A DNA stretch of 64,000 nt from Microvirga lupini (lineage in GTDB: Bacteria > Pseudomonadota > Alphaproteobacteria > Rhizobiales > Beijerinckiaceae): contig NZ_JACHWB010000008.1 in NCBI RefSeq assembly GCF_014191055.1, forward strand, positions 62,001 to 126,000, given 5' to 3'. Below the pieces are notes generated by a model that was not told where the DNA came from, did no database searches, and saw only the letters and a program-made list of their open reading frames with translations. Of the stretch, positions 1 to 8,741 are shown piece by piece. Made by a program: the position numbers and the translations under genes. The stretch's first letter is position 1. Every line of letters begins with the position of its first letter.

Positions 1-873
1 TTCACCTGATCGTGGCATATAGGCGCCTGACACCAGCGCGGCCAGAGCCGCCGCGCCGCCGGGCTCGGAGGCGATGCGGTAGTCGCGCCAGAGCAGCCTT
101 TGCGCATCGCGGATGGCCGCGTCCGCGACGAGCGCCACGTGATCGACGCTCTTGCGGCAGACCTCGTAGACCAGATCGCCGGTGTTCTTGGCGCCGAGCG
201 AATCGGCCGCCACCGAATCGATCTCCACATCCACCGGGCCGCCGGCTTGAAGCGCTGCATGGAGCGCCCGCGAGCCTTCCGGCTCCACGCCCACCACCTT
301 CACGCGACCGGTCCACCAGCTCGCCACGCCGCTGATGAGGCCACCGCCGCCCACAGCCACGAGCACTGTGTCGAGGGCAGGAGCATCCTGCTCCCATTCC
401 AGCGCTGCCGTGCCCTGGCCGATCATAGTGCTTTCCGCCGCAAAGGGATGAATGCGCAGGGCACCCGATTCGGCCACGTATTGGTCGCAGGCTTCCTGGG
501 CGTCCGCATAGCGCGCGCCGCCGATCACCACCTCGGCCCCGTGCGAGCGGATGACCGCGATCTTGGCGGGGCTCGAGATCTCCGGCACGAAGATGCGCGC
601 CTTCACGCCAAGCTGGCTCGCCGCATAAGCGACCGCCGCGCCGTGGTTGCCGCCGGAGGCCGCCGCCACCCCGGCGGACGGCACCTCCTGCGACAGGAGG
701 GCGTTGAAGGCGCCGCGCGTCTTGAACGAGCCGGCATGCTGCAGGAACTCGAGCTTCAGGCTCACCGGCCCGTCATGGCCGAAGGCGCTGTCCTGGTTCA
801 GGACCGGCGTGCGGCGCACGTGCGGGGCGATGCGGGCATGGGCGGCTTCGATCTCGGCACGAGTGATGGTCAT
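1..873 (-). CDS. Threonine/serine dehydratase family, 3' end outside window
   Basis: Reading frame of 291 codons on the minus strand, open to the window edge, so the C-terminus and stop lie outside. It starts MTITRAEIEAAHARI and contains the PLP-lysine motif GSFKTRGA near residue 50, an SGGNHGAA loop near residue 75 and the glycine-rich phosphate loop VGGGGLISG near residue 175. These are the marks of fold-type II PLP enzymes of the threonine/serine dehydratase group, which deaminate Thr or Ser to a 2-oxo acid and ammonia in the cytoplasm. Family members run about 310-330 residues, so only about 20-40 are missing. The ATG overlaps the TGA of the upstream DUF429 gene (ATGA), implying translational coupling. 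Substrate (Thr, Ser, or hydroxyaspartate) cannot be decided from this sequence. Confidence 0.9.
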   Translation of the reverse strand, partial: MTITRAEIEAAHARIAPHVRRTPVLNQDSAFGHDGPVSLKLEFLQHAGSFKTRGAFNALLSQEVPSAGVAAASGGNHGAAVAYAASQLGVKARIFVPEISSPAKIAVIRSHGAEVVIGGARYADAQEACDQYVAESGALRIHPFAAESTMIGQGTAALEWEQDAPALDTVLVAVGGGGLISGVASWWTGRVKVVGVEPEGSRALHAALQAGGPVDVEIDSVAADSLGAKNTGDLVYEVCRKSVDHVALVADAAIRDAQRLLWRDYRIASEPGGAAALAALVSGAYMPRSGE

Positions 874-1610
874 GATCTGCGGAGCGTCCAGATGGCGACC
901 GGCAGGCCGTGGACGTCGCGGCCGGGCGGGTCGGGAAAGGGTTGTCCTCCACCTCTCGCGATATCGAGCGCCACGGTCAACCCCGCCAGAGCATCGAGCA
1001 GGTCGTCCGCAGCCGCACCGCGGGGAGGAGGTGCGTGGATCAGATGATCGGGCAGGAGGCCGGATTGCTTGAGAAGTCCGCGCCGCAGGGCCATGCCCGG
1101 TCCATAGGGCACGCCCTTGACCTTCTTCGGCTGATCGAGCGCCTTAGCATTGTTCAGGGCCCAGAAGGCGAGTTCCGGATGCACCTCGTACACCCGCGTC
1201 ACCAGATCCGGCCGGGCGCGCAGCAGGGCATCGATCTCGCGGATCTTGGGGAAGATCGCAAAGCCCTGGCGCGAGACTTTTCGCGATGGCTCGGATGTGG
1301 CGGCCGCGATTGTGCAGGCCTCTCCATAGTCCTCGGCCTCCACGGCGCGGCGCGAGGGAATGGCGAAGACGGAGGATTGCCGCTGACCGAGGAGGGGACG
1401 AATCAGCTGCTCCGGCAGCCTGCCTGAGCCTTGCGTGCGCTCCGGCAGGCCGATGGGCATGTCAACGGCGATCACCTCGGGCTTTTCGGGCGCGTCGGCG
1501 ATGGCAGCAAGGGTGGGCACCGTCACGATGCGGTACGCCTGCGGCTCGTCCACCCGCATGAGCACCGCGATCCAGCCGGCCCTGCAGCCATCGACGCCTG
1601 CCACCCACAT
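870..1610 (-). CDS. DUF429 family protein
   Basis: 246 residues beginning MWVAGVDGCRAGW. The DG(C/S)xxGW start, the VIAVDMPIGLP segment near residue 50 and the later YEVHPELAFW and DDLLDALA segments match the DUF429 family, a predicted RNase H-like fold with conserved acidic residues and no settled function. The ATG at 1610 is preferred over a GTG 15 nt upstream because GGAGGTGAGAGG precedes it at ribosome-binding distance. It is the first gene of a two-gene unit with the dehydratase that overlaps its stop codon by four bases. Confidence 0.85.
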   Translation of the reverse strand: MWVAGVDGCRAGWIAVLMRVDEPQAYRIVTVPTLAAIADAPEKPEVIAVDMPIGLPERTQGSGRLPEQLIRPLLGQRQSSVFAIPSRRAVEAEDYGEACTIAAATSEPSRKVSRQGFAIFPKIREIDALLRARPDLVTRVYEVHPELAFWALNNAKALDQPKKVKGVPYGPGMALRRGLLKQSGLLPDHLIHAPPPRGAAADDLLDALAGLTVALDIARGGGQPFPDPPGRDVHGLPVAIWTLRRS

Positions 1611-1670
1611 TCCTCTCACCTCCACCTGTCGCCGCTGGGCTCGTTCCGGAGATTCCTGTCTTTACGCACT

Positions 1671-1778
1671 CTCACCTCATCCTGAGGAGGCGCGCAGCGC
1701 CGTCTCGAAGGAGCCTCCAGAGAGCACAGGAACCTCCTTCGAGACGCAGCCTCAAGGCTGCTCCTCAGGATCAGGGTG
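1671..1778. repeat. Dispersed palindromic repeat, family A, copy 1
   Basis: An imperfect palindrome begins CCTCATCCTGAGGAG and closes CTCCTCAGGATCAGG, with internal arms GTCTCGAAGGAG and CTCCTTCGAGAC. A second copy lies at 59811-59920. It fills most of the 247-base gap between two divergent genes and carries no ORF. Such elements are common in Hyphomicrobiales; here they could fold into a cruciform or RNA hairpin. Confidence 0.85.
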
Positions 1779-1857
1779 GAGCCAAACAGGCCGGGAATGA
1801 CACTGTTCTTCGAATGGGACCACGATTAAAACCGATCCGCATCGTGAGGAAGATTCC

Positions 1858-2742
1858 ATGACCACCATTCGCCCGCGCCGTTCCGCGCTCTACATGCCGG
1901 GCTCCCATGCACGCGCCATCGAGAAGGCCAAGACGCTCGCCGCCGACGTGGTGATCTTCGACCTCGAGGACGCGGTGGCGCCGGACGTGAAGGCTGAGGC
2001 GCGCGAGCGGGTCTGCACGGCGGTGCGGGCCGGCGGCTATGGGAAGCGGGAACTCGTCATTCGCATCAACGCTCTTGAGACGCCTTGGGGTGAGACGGAT
2101 CTCGCGGCCGCCATTGCGGCGGCGCCCGATGCGATCCTCGTCCCGAAAGTGTCGTCCGCCGAGATGCTCGCGGCGGTAGGGTTGCGCCTGCGCCGCTTAA
2201 GCGCCGCGGAACGCACCCGCGTCTGGGCCATGATCGAGACGCCGCTGGCGATCCTCAATGCGGAGTCAATTGCGAGCGCGGCGCGGGACGTCGACACGCG
2301 GCTCGACTGCCTCGTCATGGGCACGAACGATCTCGCCAAGGACACCCGTGCCCGCCTGCTGCCCGGACGCGCCGCGATGCTGCCCTGGCTCATGACCGCG
2401 CTTGCCGCCGCCCGCGCTCATGGGATCGACATCCTCGACGGGGTCTATAACAGCCTGTCCGATGCGGACGGCTTCCGCGCCGAATGCGAGCAGGGCCGCG
2501 ATGGCGGCTTCGACGGCAAGACGCTGATCCACCCGGATCAGATCGCCGCCGCGAACGAGATCTTCGCGCCGTCGGCTGAGGAGGTCGAGAGTGCGCGTGC
2601 CATCGTGGCGGCCTTCGAGCAGCCGGAGAATGCCGGCAAGGGGGCGATCAATCTGGGCGGCCGCATGGTCGAGCGGCTGCATGCCGAGATGGCCAAGCGC
2701 GTGCTGGCGCTGACGAACGCGATTGCGGGAAAAGCAACCTAA
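1858..2742 (+). CDS. CitE-like CoA-ester lyase (HpcH/HpaI aldolase family)
   Basis: 294 residues. The N-terminal RRSALYMPGSHARAIEKA, the metal-binding stretch VIFDLEDAV near residue 35, the VWAMIETPLAIL strand near residue 125 and the GTNDLAKD segment near residue 155 define the citrate lyase beta / malyl-CoA lyase family. These are Mg-dependent TIM-barrel enzymes that cleave or hydrolyse 3-hydroxyacyl-CoA esters such as malyl-CoA or citramalyl-CoA. A GAGGAAG ribosome-binding site precedes the ATG. It stands alone with no citrate-lyase alpha or gamma subunits, so malyl/citramalyl-CoA chemistry fits better than citrate lyase. The exact substrate is inference. Confidence 0.88.
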   Translation: MTTIRPRRSALYMPGSHARAIEKAKTLAADVVIFDLEDAVAPDVKAEARERVCTAVRAGGYGKRELVIRINALETPWGETDLAAAIAAAPDAILVPKVSSAEMLAAVGLRLRRLSAAERTRVWAMIETPLAILNAESIASAARDVDTRLDCLVMGTNDLAKDTRARLLPGRAAMLPWLMTALAAARAHGIDILDGVYNSLSDADGFRAECEQGRDGGFDGKTLIHPDQIAAANEIFAPSAEEVESARAIVAAFEQPENAGKGAINLGGRMVERLHAEMAKRVLALTNAIAGKAT

Positions 2743-2745
2743 GCG

Positions 2746-2967
2746 TCAATCCCCCAGCGGCCGCGCCTCTTCCGGCAGCATGATCGGGATGCCGTCGCGG
2801 ATCGGATAGGCGAGCTTGGCGCGGCGGCTGATCAGCTCCTGGCGGGCGGCGTCGTATTCCAGCGTTTCCTTGGTCAGCGGGCAGACGAGAAGCTCCAGGA
2901 GCTTGGGGTCGATCCGCGTCGCCTCCACAGGCTGGGGCGTGTCCGGTTGAGGCGTATCGGGTATCAT
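2746..2967 (-). CDS. Trm112 family protein (YcaR/UPF0434-like)
   Basis: 73 residues. The core [19 protein letters not shown]...[18 protein letters not shown] is the small Trm112/YcaR domain, with only one cysteine of the zinc-knuckle positions retained (LLVCP). In other organisms Trm112 proteins activate methyltransferases; the bacterial role is not settled. A Pro-rich 15-residue leader ([11 protein letters not shown]) precedes the domain. It is the last gene of the minus-strand run proX - thioredoxin - LON domain - Trm112, 10 bases after the LON gene, and converges with the CitE-like gene 3 bases away. Confidence 0.88.
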   Translation of the reverse strand: MIPDTPQPDTPQPVEATRIDPKLLELLVCPLTKETLEYDAARQELISRRAKLAYPIRDGIPIMLPEEARPLGD

Positions 2968-2977
2968 GGGACCGTTC

Positions 2978-3649
2978 CTATTGCATAGTCGAATCGGAGC
3001 CGGCGCTGCTGCGGGCGAGCTCGATCTCGGTGAGGGCGATGAGCACTTCCGCGCGCGACTTGAGATCGGGCGCCTCCAGCAGCGCCTGCTTCTCGCGAAT
3101 TCCGAAGGGGCTCATCATGCAGAGCGCATTCACGAGGGCCTCGTTGGGCGCTTCCTCGATGCCGCGCCAATCGACCTTCACATGCACGGCGTCGACGAAG
3201 TTCCGCAGGGCCTTCACCACGCCGGCACGGTTGACTTCCGTCTCGCCGGCGCGGGCCGTGAAGTCGGACGCGAAGGGCTCGAAACTCACGCGGCAGCGGC
3301 GGAAGAGATCGATCGGCGGCAGCTCCTCCTCGATGCGGAACCGCGCGATGCCGATCAGCGTGATGAGATAGCGCCCGTCGCCGGTCTCGGCGAATTGGGT
3401 GATGCGGCCGGCGCAGCCGACCCGGTAGAGCTTCGGCACCGTCGTGCCGGGATCGTTGTCCGCGTCGGGCTGCACCATGCCGATGATGCGGTCGGTCTTG
3501 AGCGCGTCGTCCACCATCGCGAGATAGCGCGGCTCAAAGATGTTGAGCGGCATCTGTCCGCGCGGGAGAAGCAGCGCGCCGGGAAGGGGAAAGACCGGAA
3601 TGACCGACGGGCAATCCTCCGGCCCTCGGTATGCCGCGTTCATTCCCAT
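2978..3649 (-). CDS. LON substrate-binding (N-terminal) domain protein
   Basis: 223 residues consisting only of the Lon N-terminal domain. The signature [26 protein letters not shown] appears near residue 17 as separate recognisable segments ([14 protein letters not shown]), followed by GCAGRI and [11 protein letters not shown]. There is no AAA+ or protease domain, so it is a stand-alone substrate-binding module of unknown client. GGAGATCGG precedes the ATG. It sits between the thioredoxin/TPR gene and the Trm112 gene with short gaps, a neighbourhood often seen in alphaproteobacteria. Confidence 0.9.
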   Translation of the reverse strand: MGMNAAYRGPEDCPSVIPVFPLPGALLLPRGQMPLNIFEPRYLAMVDDALKTDRIIGMVQPDADNDPGTTVPKLYRVGCAGRITQFAETGDGRYLITLIGIARFRIEEELPPIDLFRRCRVSFEPFASDFTARAGETEVNRAGVVKALRNFVDAVHVKVDWRGIEEAPNEALVNALCMMSPFGIREKQALLEAPDLKSRAEVLIALTEIELARSSAGSDSTMQ

Positions 3650-3675
3650 TCCGATCTCCCCAAACTAAGGGCGCG

Positions 3676-4572
3676 TCAGGAGAACAGGAGCGAGGAAAGC
3701 CTCCGCCGCCCTGCCAGCGTCATCTCGTCCATCGGGCCCCAGGCCTCGAAGAACTGAACGAGCTGCTTGCGCGCGCCGTCCTCGTTCCAATTGCGGTCGC
3801 GCCGGACGATTTCAAGGAGGTGATCAACAGCTTCTCCGCGCCGCCCGCGGGCGTTCAGCCCGATGGCGAGATCGAAGCGCGCCTGATGATCCATGGGATC
3901 GCCCTCGACCCGGCGCTGCAGGTCCGCGAGGTCGCCGAGCGAGCCCGCCTGCTCGGCGAGTTCGATGGCGGCGCGGGCGCCGGCGATGGCCGGGTCATTG
4001 GCCTTCGCCTGAGGCGCCATGGCGAGGAAGCGCTTGGCGCCCTCCAGATCGCCCACCTCCACATGGAGCTTCACGAGGGCCGCGAGCGCCGTGAGGTTCT
4101 CCGGGTCCTGAGCGAGCACGGCCGAATAGAGCTCGGCCGCTCCTCCGATATCGCCTTCAGCCAGCAGGCGGTCGGCCTCGGCAAGGATCTCCTCTGCGGC
4201 GCTTGGGCCAAGCGGGCCGACGAGGCGTTCGATGAAGCCCTTGATCTGGCTTTCTGGCAGGGCGCCCATGAAACCGTCCACCGGCTGGCCGCGCTGAAAG
4301 GCGAAGACCGCGGGAATCGACTGCACGCCGAGCTGGCCGGCGATCTGCGGATGCTCGTCGATGTTCATCTTCACGAGCTTCACCTTGCCGCCGGCCGCCC
4401 GCACGGCCTTTTCCAGAACCGGCGTCAACTGCTTGCAGGGGCCGCACCAGGGCGCCCAGAAATCCACGAGCACCGGCTGCTGCATGGACTCGGTCAGAAC
4501 GTCCTGGCGGAATGCCGCCGTGGTGGTGTCCTTCACCAGATCGTCGGAGGGGGCGGGGTTGTCGGAGAGCAT
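3676..4572 (-). CDS. Thioredoxin with C-terminal TPR region (CnoX/YbbN-like)
   Basis: 298 residues. The N-terminal thioredoxin domain (about 15-120) has an intact WCGPCKQ active site, Cys43 and Cys46, and the cis-Pro segment VQSIPAVFAF. Residues about 135-298 form TPR-like helices with repeated ALxxLVKLHVEVGDLEGA elements. E. coli CnoX (YbbN), of the same architecture, is a redox-regulated holdase that hands clients to DnaK and GroEL, but has lost a cysteine. Here both redox cysteines are present, so reductase activity is likely retained. Part of the proX - trx - LON - Trm112 run. Confidence 0.93.
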   Translation of the reverse strand: MLSDNPAPSDDLVKDTTTAAFRQDVLTESMQQPVLVDFWAPWCGPCKQLTPVLEKAVRAAGGKVKLVKMNIDEHPQIAGQLGVQSIPAVFAFQRGQPVDGFMGALPESQIKGFIERLVGPLGPSAAEEILAEADRLLAEGDIGGAAELYSAVLAQDPENLTALAALVKLHVEVGDLEGAKRFLAMAPQAKANDPAIAGARAAIELAEQAGSLGDLADLQRRVEGDPMDHQARFDLAIGLNARGRRGEAVDHLLEIVRRDRNWNEDGARKQLVQFFEAWGPMDEMTLAGRRRLSSLLFS

Positions 4573-4614
4573 GCGATCCTCGAATCGAGAGAAGAACCAG
4601 CTTTAGATGGGAGC

Positions 4615-5142
4615 TTAAGCGCTGTCTGGCAATTCCGCCGGTGGCTCCGGCAGGCGCAGGATCAGCGGATCATGTCCCGTGGCGCGCAGAAACGTCACCA
4701 GATCCTCCCGGGACACCCCGGTGGTCATGGAATTGATGAGCGGATGGAAGTTCACCCGCTCGTGTTCCATGAGGTTGGCATCGAGCACCATCGTGACCTT
4801 GCCGTCCGTATCGTTCACCACCGCGAAGGCCGTGACGGAACCGGGCTCCACCCCGAGCAAGGCACGCAGCTGCTCGGCGGAGCCGAAGGACAGACGGCCC
4901 GAGGCGCCGAGGACCTCGTGCATTCGCTTGAGGTCGATCGCCGTATCGTGCTTGGCGGAAATCAGGAAGAAGCGGCCCTTCTTGTCCTTGACGAACAGGT
5001 TCTTGGAATGGGCGCCCGGGATCCGCTCCTTGACGGATGCCGATTCAGCCACCGTGAACACGGGCTCATGCTCCACGGTCTCGGTCTTGATGCCGAGCGA
5101 GGACAGGCGATCCAGGAGTTCCTGCGGGGACAGATGGGCCAA
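4615..5142 (-). CDS. Prolyl-tRNA editing protein (ProX/YbaK family)
   Basis: About 175 residues of the YbaK/aminoacyl-tRNA deacylase fold. The KNLFVKDKK segment carries the catalytic lysine region, followed by FLISAKHD, FGSAEQLRALLGVEPGSVTAFAVVND and the closing MTTGVSREDLVTFLRATGHDP. ProX-type proteins hydrolyse Ala-tRNA(Pro) mischarged by ProRS. I place the start at a TTG (5142) because GGAGG lies eight bases before it; an in-frame TTG 54 nt upstream has no such site. It heads the four-gene minus-strand run. Confidence 0.88.
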   Translation of the reverse strand: MAHLSPQELLDRLSSLGIKTETVEHEPVFTVAESASVKERIPGAHSKNLFVKDKKGRFFLISAKHDTAIDLKRMHEVLGASGRLSFGSAEQLRALLGVEPGSVTAFAVVNDTDGKVTMVLDANLMEHERVNFHPLINSMTTGVSREDLVTFLRATGHDPLILRLPEPPAELPDSA

Positions 5143-5291
5143 GCTTGCAACCTCCGTGTCGGCTCGCCTTCTAGCGACCGGATGAAGCAGGCTCAAGGGT
5201 TAGCTCGAAAAGATCGGCATGCCCCTCTTGCAATGCGCGTCGTTTTGGGGCAAATCACGGGCCTCGCAACGATGCCACGGCATCGCGGAGC

Positions 5292-5366
5292 GCGGGTGTA
5301 GCTCAGGGGTAGAGCACAACCTTGCCAAGGTTGGGGTCGAGGGTTCGAATCCCTTCGCCCGCTCCA
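5292..5366 (+). tRNA. tRNA-Gly (anticodon GCC)
   Basis: A 75-base cloverleaf: acceptor GCGGGTG pairs with CGCCCGC, the D arm is GCTC/GAGC, the anticodon arm CAACC-TTGCCAA-GGTTG presents GCC at 5324-5326, and the T arm is GAGGG-TTCGAAT-CCCTT. The CCA end is encoded. An intrinsic terminator follows about 30 bases downstream. Confidence 0.97.
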
Positions 5367-5397
5367 ATTTCTCTCAGATACTGAGAGATTTACGAAG

Positions 5398-5427
5398 GCC
5401 CGCCATCAGGCGGGCTTTTCGTTTTTT
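5398..5427 (+). terminator. Intrinsic terminator after tRNA-Gly
   Basis: Perfect stem GCCCGCC / GGCGGGC with a 4-base loop, followed by TTTTCGTTTTTT. It lies 32 bases after the tRNA and separates it from the TPP-enzyme gene. Confidence 0.9.
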
Positions 5428-5515
5428 CAGCCTCTCTTCAAGATCCTGTCCGAACCTGGGGCCTCGCTTCGGAAAACCATTGGGCGTATATCTCGGCAAA
5501 ACCGGGAGGGACCCT

Positions 5516-7912
5516 ATGGCTGACGCACGGCACCTGAGCATCTTGAAGGAACTCGAGCGCAAGGTGCTCTGGCTCTCCACCTGGACCATTCATAACGCCA
5601 ATCATCTGCGTCCCAATGAGGACGGGATGAAGATCGGCGGGCACCAGGCTTCCTCCGCGTCCCTCTCGACCATCCTGGCGGCGCTCTACTTCTCGGTGCT
5701 GCGCCCCGAGGACCGGGTGGCGGTGAAGCCCCATGCCAGCCCGATCTACCACGCGATCCAGTATCTCTTCGGCCGACAGACCCGCGAGAAGCTGGAAAAT
5801 TTCCGCGGCTACAAGGGTGCGCAATCCTATCCGTCCCGCACCAAGGACATCGACGACGTCGATTTCTCCACCGGCTCGGTAGGACTGGGCGTCGCCCAGA
5901 CGCTGTTTGCCAGCCTCGTGCAGGATTACGTGAAGGCCCATGGCTGGGCGAAGGACAAGCCGGAAGGCCGCATGATCTCTCTAGTGGGTGATGCGGAGAT
6001 GGATGAGGGCAACATCTTCGAGGCCCTGCTCGAGGGCTGGAAGCACGGCATCCGCAACACGTGGTGGATCATCGACTACAACCGCCAGAGCCTCGACGCG
6101 GTGATTCGCGAGGGCCTGTGGCAGCGCTTCGAGGCGCTCTTCCGCAATTTCGGCTGGGACGTGGTGGTGCTCAAGCACGGCTCCCTGATGCAGGAGGCCT
6201 TCAAGGAGCCCGGCGGCGACAAGCTTCGCGACTGGATCGATTCCTGTCCCAACCAGCTCTATTCCGCCCTGACCTATCAGGGCGGCGCCGCCTGGAGGAA
6301 GCGCCTGCTCGACGATCTCGGCGACCAGGGGCCGGTCACCCGCCTCATCGAGAAACGCTCAGACGAGGAGCTGGCCGAGCTCATGGCCAATCTCGGCGGT
6401 CACGACCTCCCGAGCCTGCTCGACGCCTTCGAGAAGGCGCGCCAGCATGATCGCCCGGTCTGCTTCCTCGCCTACACCATCAAGGGCTTCGGCCTGCCGC
6501 TCGCCGGCCACAAGGACAACCATTCCGGCATGCTGACGCCTTCCCAGATGGAGTCCTGGCAGAAGACGCAACGTGTGCGCCCCGGCCACGAATGGGACAA
6601 GTTCGAAGGGATGAAGACATCCCAGGCGGAGATCGAGCGCTTCCTGAGCGAGGTCCCTTTCATCCAGAAGGGCACCCGCCGTTATGCCGCGCCGCCCGTG
6701 CCGGTGCCCGAAAAGCTAGCCTTCCCGGCCAATCCGGCCATGTCGACCCAGCAGGGTTTCGGCCTCATCCTCAACGAGCTGGCGCGCGCGGACAGCCCGC
6801 TCGCCGCGCGGGTCGTCACCACGGCGCCGGACGTGACCGTCTCGACCAATCTCGGCGCCTGGGTGAACCGGCGTGGGCTCTATGCCCGCGAGAGCCTTGT
6901 CGATACCTTCAAGAAGGAGCGGATTCCCTCCACCTATAACTGGGAATTCTCGCCATCCGGCCAGCATATCGAGCTCGGCATCGCCGAGATGAACCTCTTT
7001 ATCGTGCTCTCGGCCCTCGGCCTGTCTCATTCCCTCTTCGGCGAGCGGATCCTGCCCATCGGCACCCTCTACGACCCGTTCATCTATCGCGGGGCCGACG
7101 CCCTGAACTATGCCTGCTACCAGGATTCCCGCTTCATGATCGTCGCCACGCCCTCCGGCGTGACGTTGGCTCCGGAGGGAGGGGCGCACCAGTCCATCGG
7201 CACGCCGCTGGTCGGCATGGCGCAGGATGGGCTGGCCTCCTTCGAGCCCGCTTTCGTGGACGAACTCGCCGTGATCATGCGATGGGCCTTCGACTACATG
7301 CAGCGCGAAGGCGAAGGTGAGCCGAACGAGAGAACCTGGCTGCGCGACGAGACCGGCGGCTCGGTCTACTTGCGCCTGTCCACCCGCACCCTGGAGCAGC
7401 CGCAGCGCGAGATGACGCCGGAATTGGCCGACGACATCATGGCCGGCGCCTATTGGCTCCGGAAACCCGGCCCGAACGCTCAGGTGGTCGTGGCCTATAC
7501 GGGCGCGGTGGCGCCGGAGGCGATTCAAGCGGTGGGGCTCATGGCCGAGGACCGGCGCGACGTTGGGCTGCTCGCCATCACGTCCGCCGACCGGCTCAAT
7601 GCCGGCTGGACGGCGGCGCACCGCGCCCGCGAGCGCGGCCTTGTTCATGCCCGTTCCCATGTGGAGCGTCTGCTCGCCGACGTGCCGCCCCATTGCGGTC
7701 TGGTGACGGTGATCGACGGCCACCCGGCGACGCTCGCCTGGATGGGCTCGGTCATGGGCCATCGCACCCGCTCGCTAGGCGTGGAGCATTTCGGCCAGAC
7801 CGGGACGGTCAAGGACCTCTACCGCCATTTCGGCATCGACGCCCAGGGCATCATCGCGGCCGCCGAGATGATCGCTCCCGGCCGCCCGATCCGGCATTTG
7901 AAGGCCGTGTGA
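5516..7912 (+). CDS. Transketolase-family TPP enzyme, AceE-like (homodimeric-type E1)
   Basis: 798 residues. The TPP/Mg site is visible as SLVGDAEMDEGN near 156 with IIDYNR near 185, preceded by GGHQASSASL near 41 and FSTGSVGLG near 117. The middle domain carries FSPSGQHIELGIAEMN and the PDH-like PSGVTLAPEGGAHQS. Order and motifs resemble the alpha-only pyruvate dehydrogenase E1 (AceE), but it is about 90 residues shorter, and no E2 or E3 gene is nearby. In rhizobia such proteins are usually named transketolase. A 2-oxoacid decarboxylase or transketolase activity is therefore expected but the substrate is open. The ATG at 5516 is set by a GGGAGGG site; the frame is open further upstream only because it runs through the tRNA. 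Confidence 0.85.
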   Translation: MADARHLSILKELERKVLWLSTWTIHNANHLRPNEDGMKIGGHQASSASLSTILAALYFSVLRPEDRVAVKPHASPIYHAIQYLFGRQTREKLENFRGYKGAQSYPSRTKDIDDVDFSTGSVGLGVAQTLFASLVQDYVKAHGWAKDKPEGRMISLVGDAEMDEGNIFEALLEGWKHGIRNTWWIIDYNRQSLDAVIREGLWQRFEALFRNFGWDVVVLKHGSLMQEAFKEPGGDKLRDWIDSCPNQLYSALTYQGGAAWRKRLLDDLGDQGPVTRLIEKRSDEELAELMANLGGHDLPSLLDAFEKARQHDRPVCFLAYTIKGFGLPLAGHKDNHSGMLTPSQMESWQKTQRVRPGHEWDKFEGMKTSQAEIERFLSEVPFIQKGTRRYAAPPVPVPEKLAFPANPAMSTQQGFGLILNELARADSPLAARVVTTAPDVTVSTNLGAWVNRRGLYARESLVDTFKKERIPSTYNWEFSPSGQHIELGIAEMNLFIVLSALGLSHSLFGERILPIGTLYDPFIYRGADALNYACYQDSRFMIVATPSGVTLAPEGGAHQSIGTPLVGMAQDGLASFEPAFVDELAVIMRWAFDYMQREGEGEPNERTWLRDETGGSVYLRLSTRTLEQPQREMTPELADDIMAGAYWLRKPGPNAQVVVAYTGAVAPEAIQAVGLMAEDRRDVGLLAITSADRLNAGWTAAHRARERGLVHARSHVERLLADVPPHCGLVTVIDGHPATLAWMGSVMGHRTRSLGVEHFGQTGTVKDLYRHFGIDAQGIIAAAEMIAPGRPIRHLKAV

Positions 7913-7924
7913 CCGGCTTCAGCC

Positions 7925-8551
7925 TTAGGTCTGCCCTGTGCGCAGGGCTACCGCTGCAACACCGGCGCCTATCAACAGGCTACCGCCGGTTCGGTTGATC
8001 ACGCGCATGGTCCGGGGGCTCTGCACCATGCCGCGCGCCCGTGAAGCGATGAGCGCGTAGGTGAAGGCGTTCGCAACGGCCAGCGTCAGGAAGGTTGCCG
8101 CGAAGATGCCGACCTGGGGCAGGAGAGGCAGCCCAGGATCGATGAACTGGGGCAGGAACGCCACGAAGAAGGTCAGGCCCTTCGGGTTGAGCGCCGTCAC
8201 GATCCAGGCATGGCCCAGCATCCTGAGAGATGAGGCCGCATCGGCGCGCGGCTTGGCATCGAGGGTGCCGCCGGCCCGCCAGAGCTTGATTCCCAGCCAG
8301 ACGAGATAGGCGGCACCGCACCATTTGAGAATCGTGAACAGAGTGGCCGATGCGGCGAGCACGGCTCCGAGGCCGAGGAGCGACAGGGCCATGGCGGTGA
8401 AATCGCCGAGCGCCACTCCCACGGCCATGGGCAGAGCCGTGCGCCAGCCCTGGCCGAGGGCATAGGATACGACCAACAGGATCGTCGGCCCAGGAATGAC
8501 CAGCAGGATAACGGAGGCCGCCGCGAAGGCGAGCCAAGTCTCGAATGTCAT
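7925..8551 (-). CDS. LysE/RhtB family amino-acid exporter
   Basis: 208 residues of an inner-membrane protein with about six hydrophobic segments. The LysE signature is visible near residue 18 (LLVIPGPTILLVVSYALGQG) and again in ALNPKGLTFFVAFLPQF near 120. Family members export amino acids such as lysine, homoserine or threonine by proton exchange. It converges with the TPP enzyme gene 12 bases away and is divergent from the ABC exporter. The substrate cannot be named. Confidence 0.92.
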   Translation of the reverse strand: MTFETWLAFAAASVILLVIPGPTILLVVSYALGQGWRTALPMAVGVALGDFTAMALSLLGLGAVLAASATLFTILKWCGAAYLVWLGIKLWRAGGTLDAKPRADAASSLRMLGHAWIVTALNPKGLTFFVAFLPQFIDPGLPLLPQVGIFAATFLTLAVANAFTYALIASRARGMVQSPRTMRVINRTGGSLLIGAGVAAVALRTGQT

Positions 8552-8741
8552 GATGGCCTCTTCCTCTCCTAAGATCCTGCCATACAGCCATGGGAAAGGA
8601 TGGATTGTCGAGGGGCCGCAGCGCGCTGCCCGGAGAGCGGCAAAGCATCGCTGAGGCTCTGAAACTATTCCGAAAGATTTGCGGCCGAATGGTTCACATG
8701 CTAACCGCGGGCCTTACCAAATCAGGGGTTTCACAGAGTCC

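Noticed and set aside
3631-5301. A 556-codon plus-strand frame opposite the thioredoxin and proX genes
   Set aside because: The minus strand carries two recognisable conserved proteins, while this frame has no motif and ends inside the tRNA region.
5219-5515. N-terminal extension of the AceE-like protein across the tRNA gene
   Set aside because: The extension would be encoded by tRNA-Gly and its terminator. A GGGAGGG site marks the ATG at 5516.
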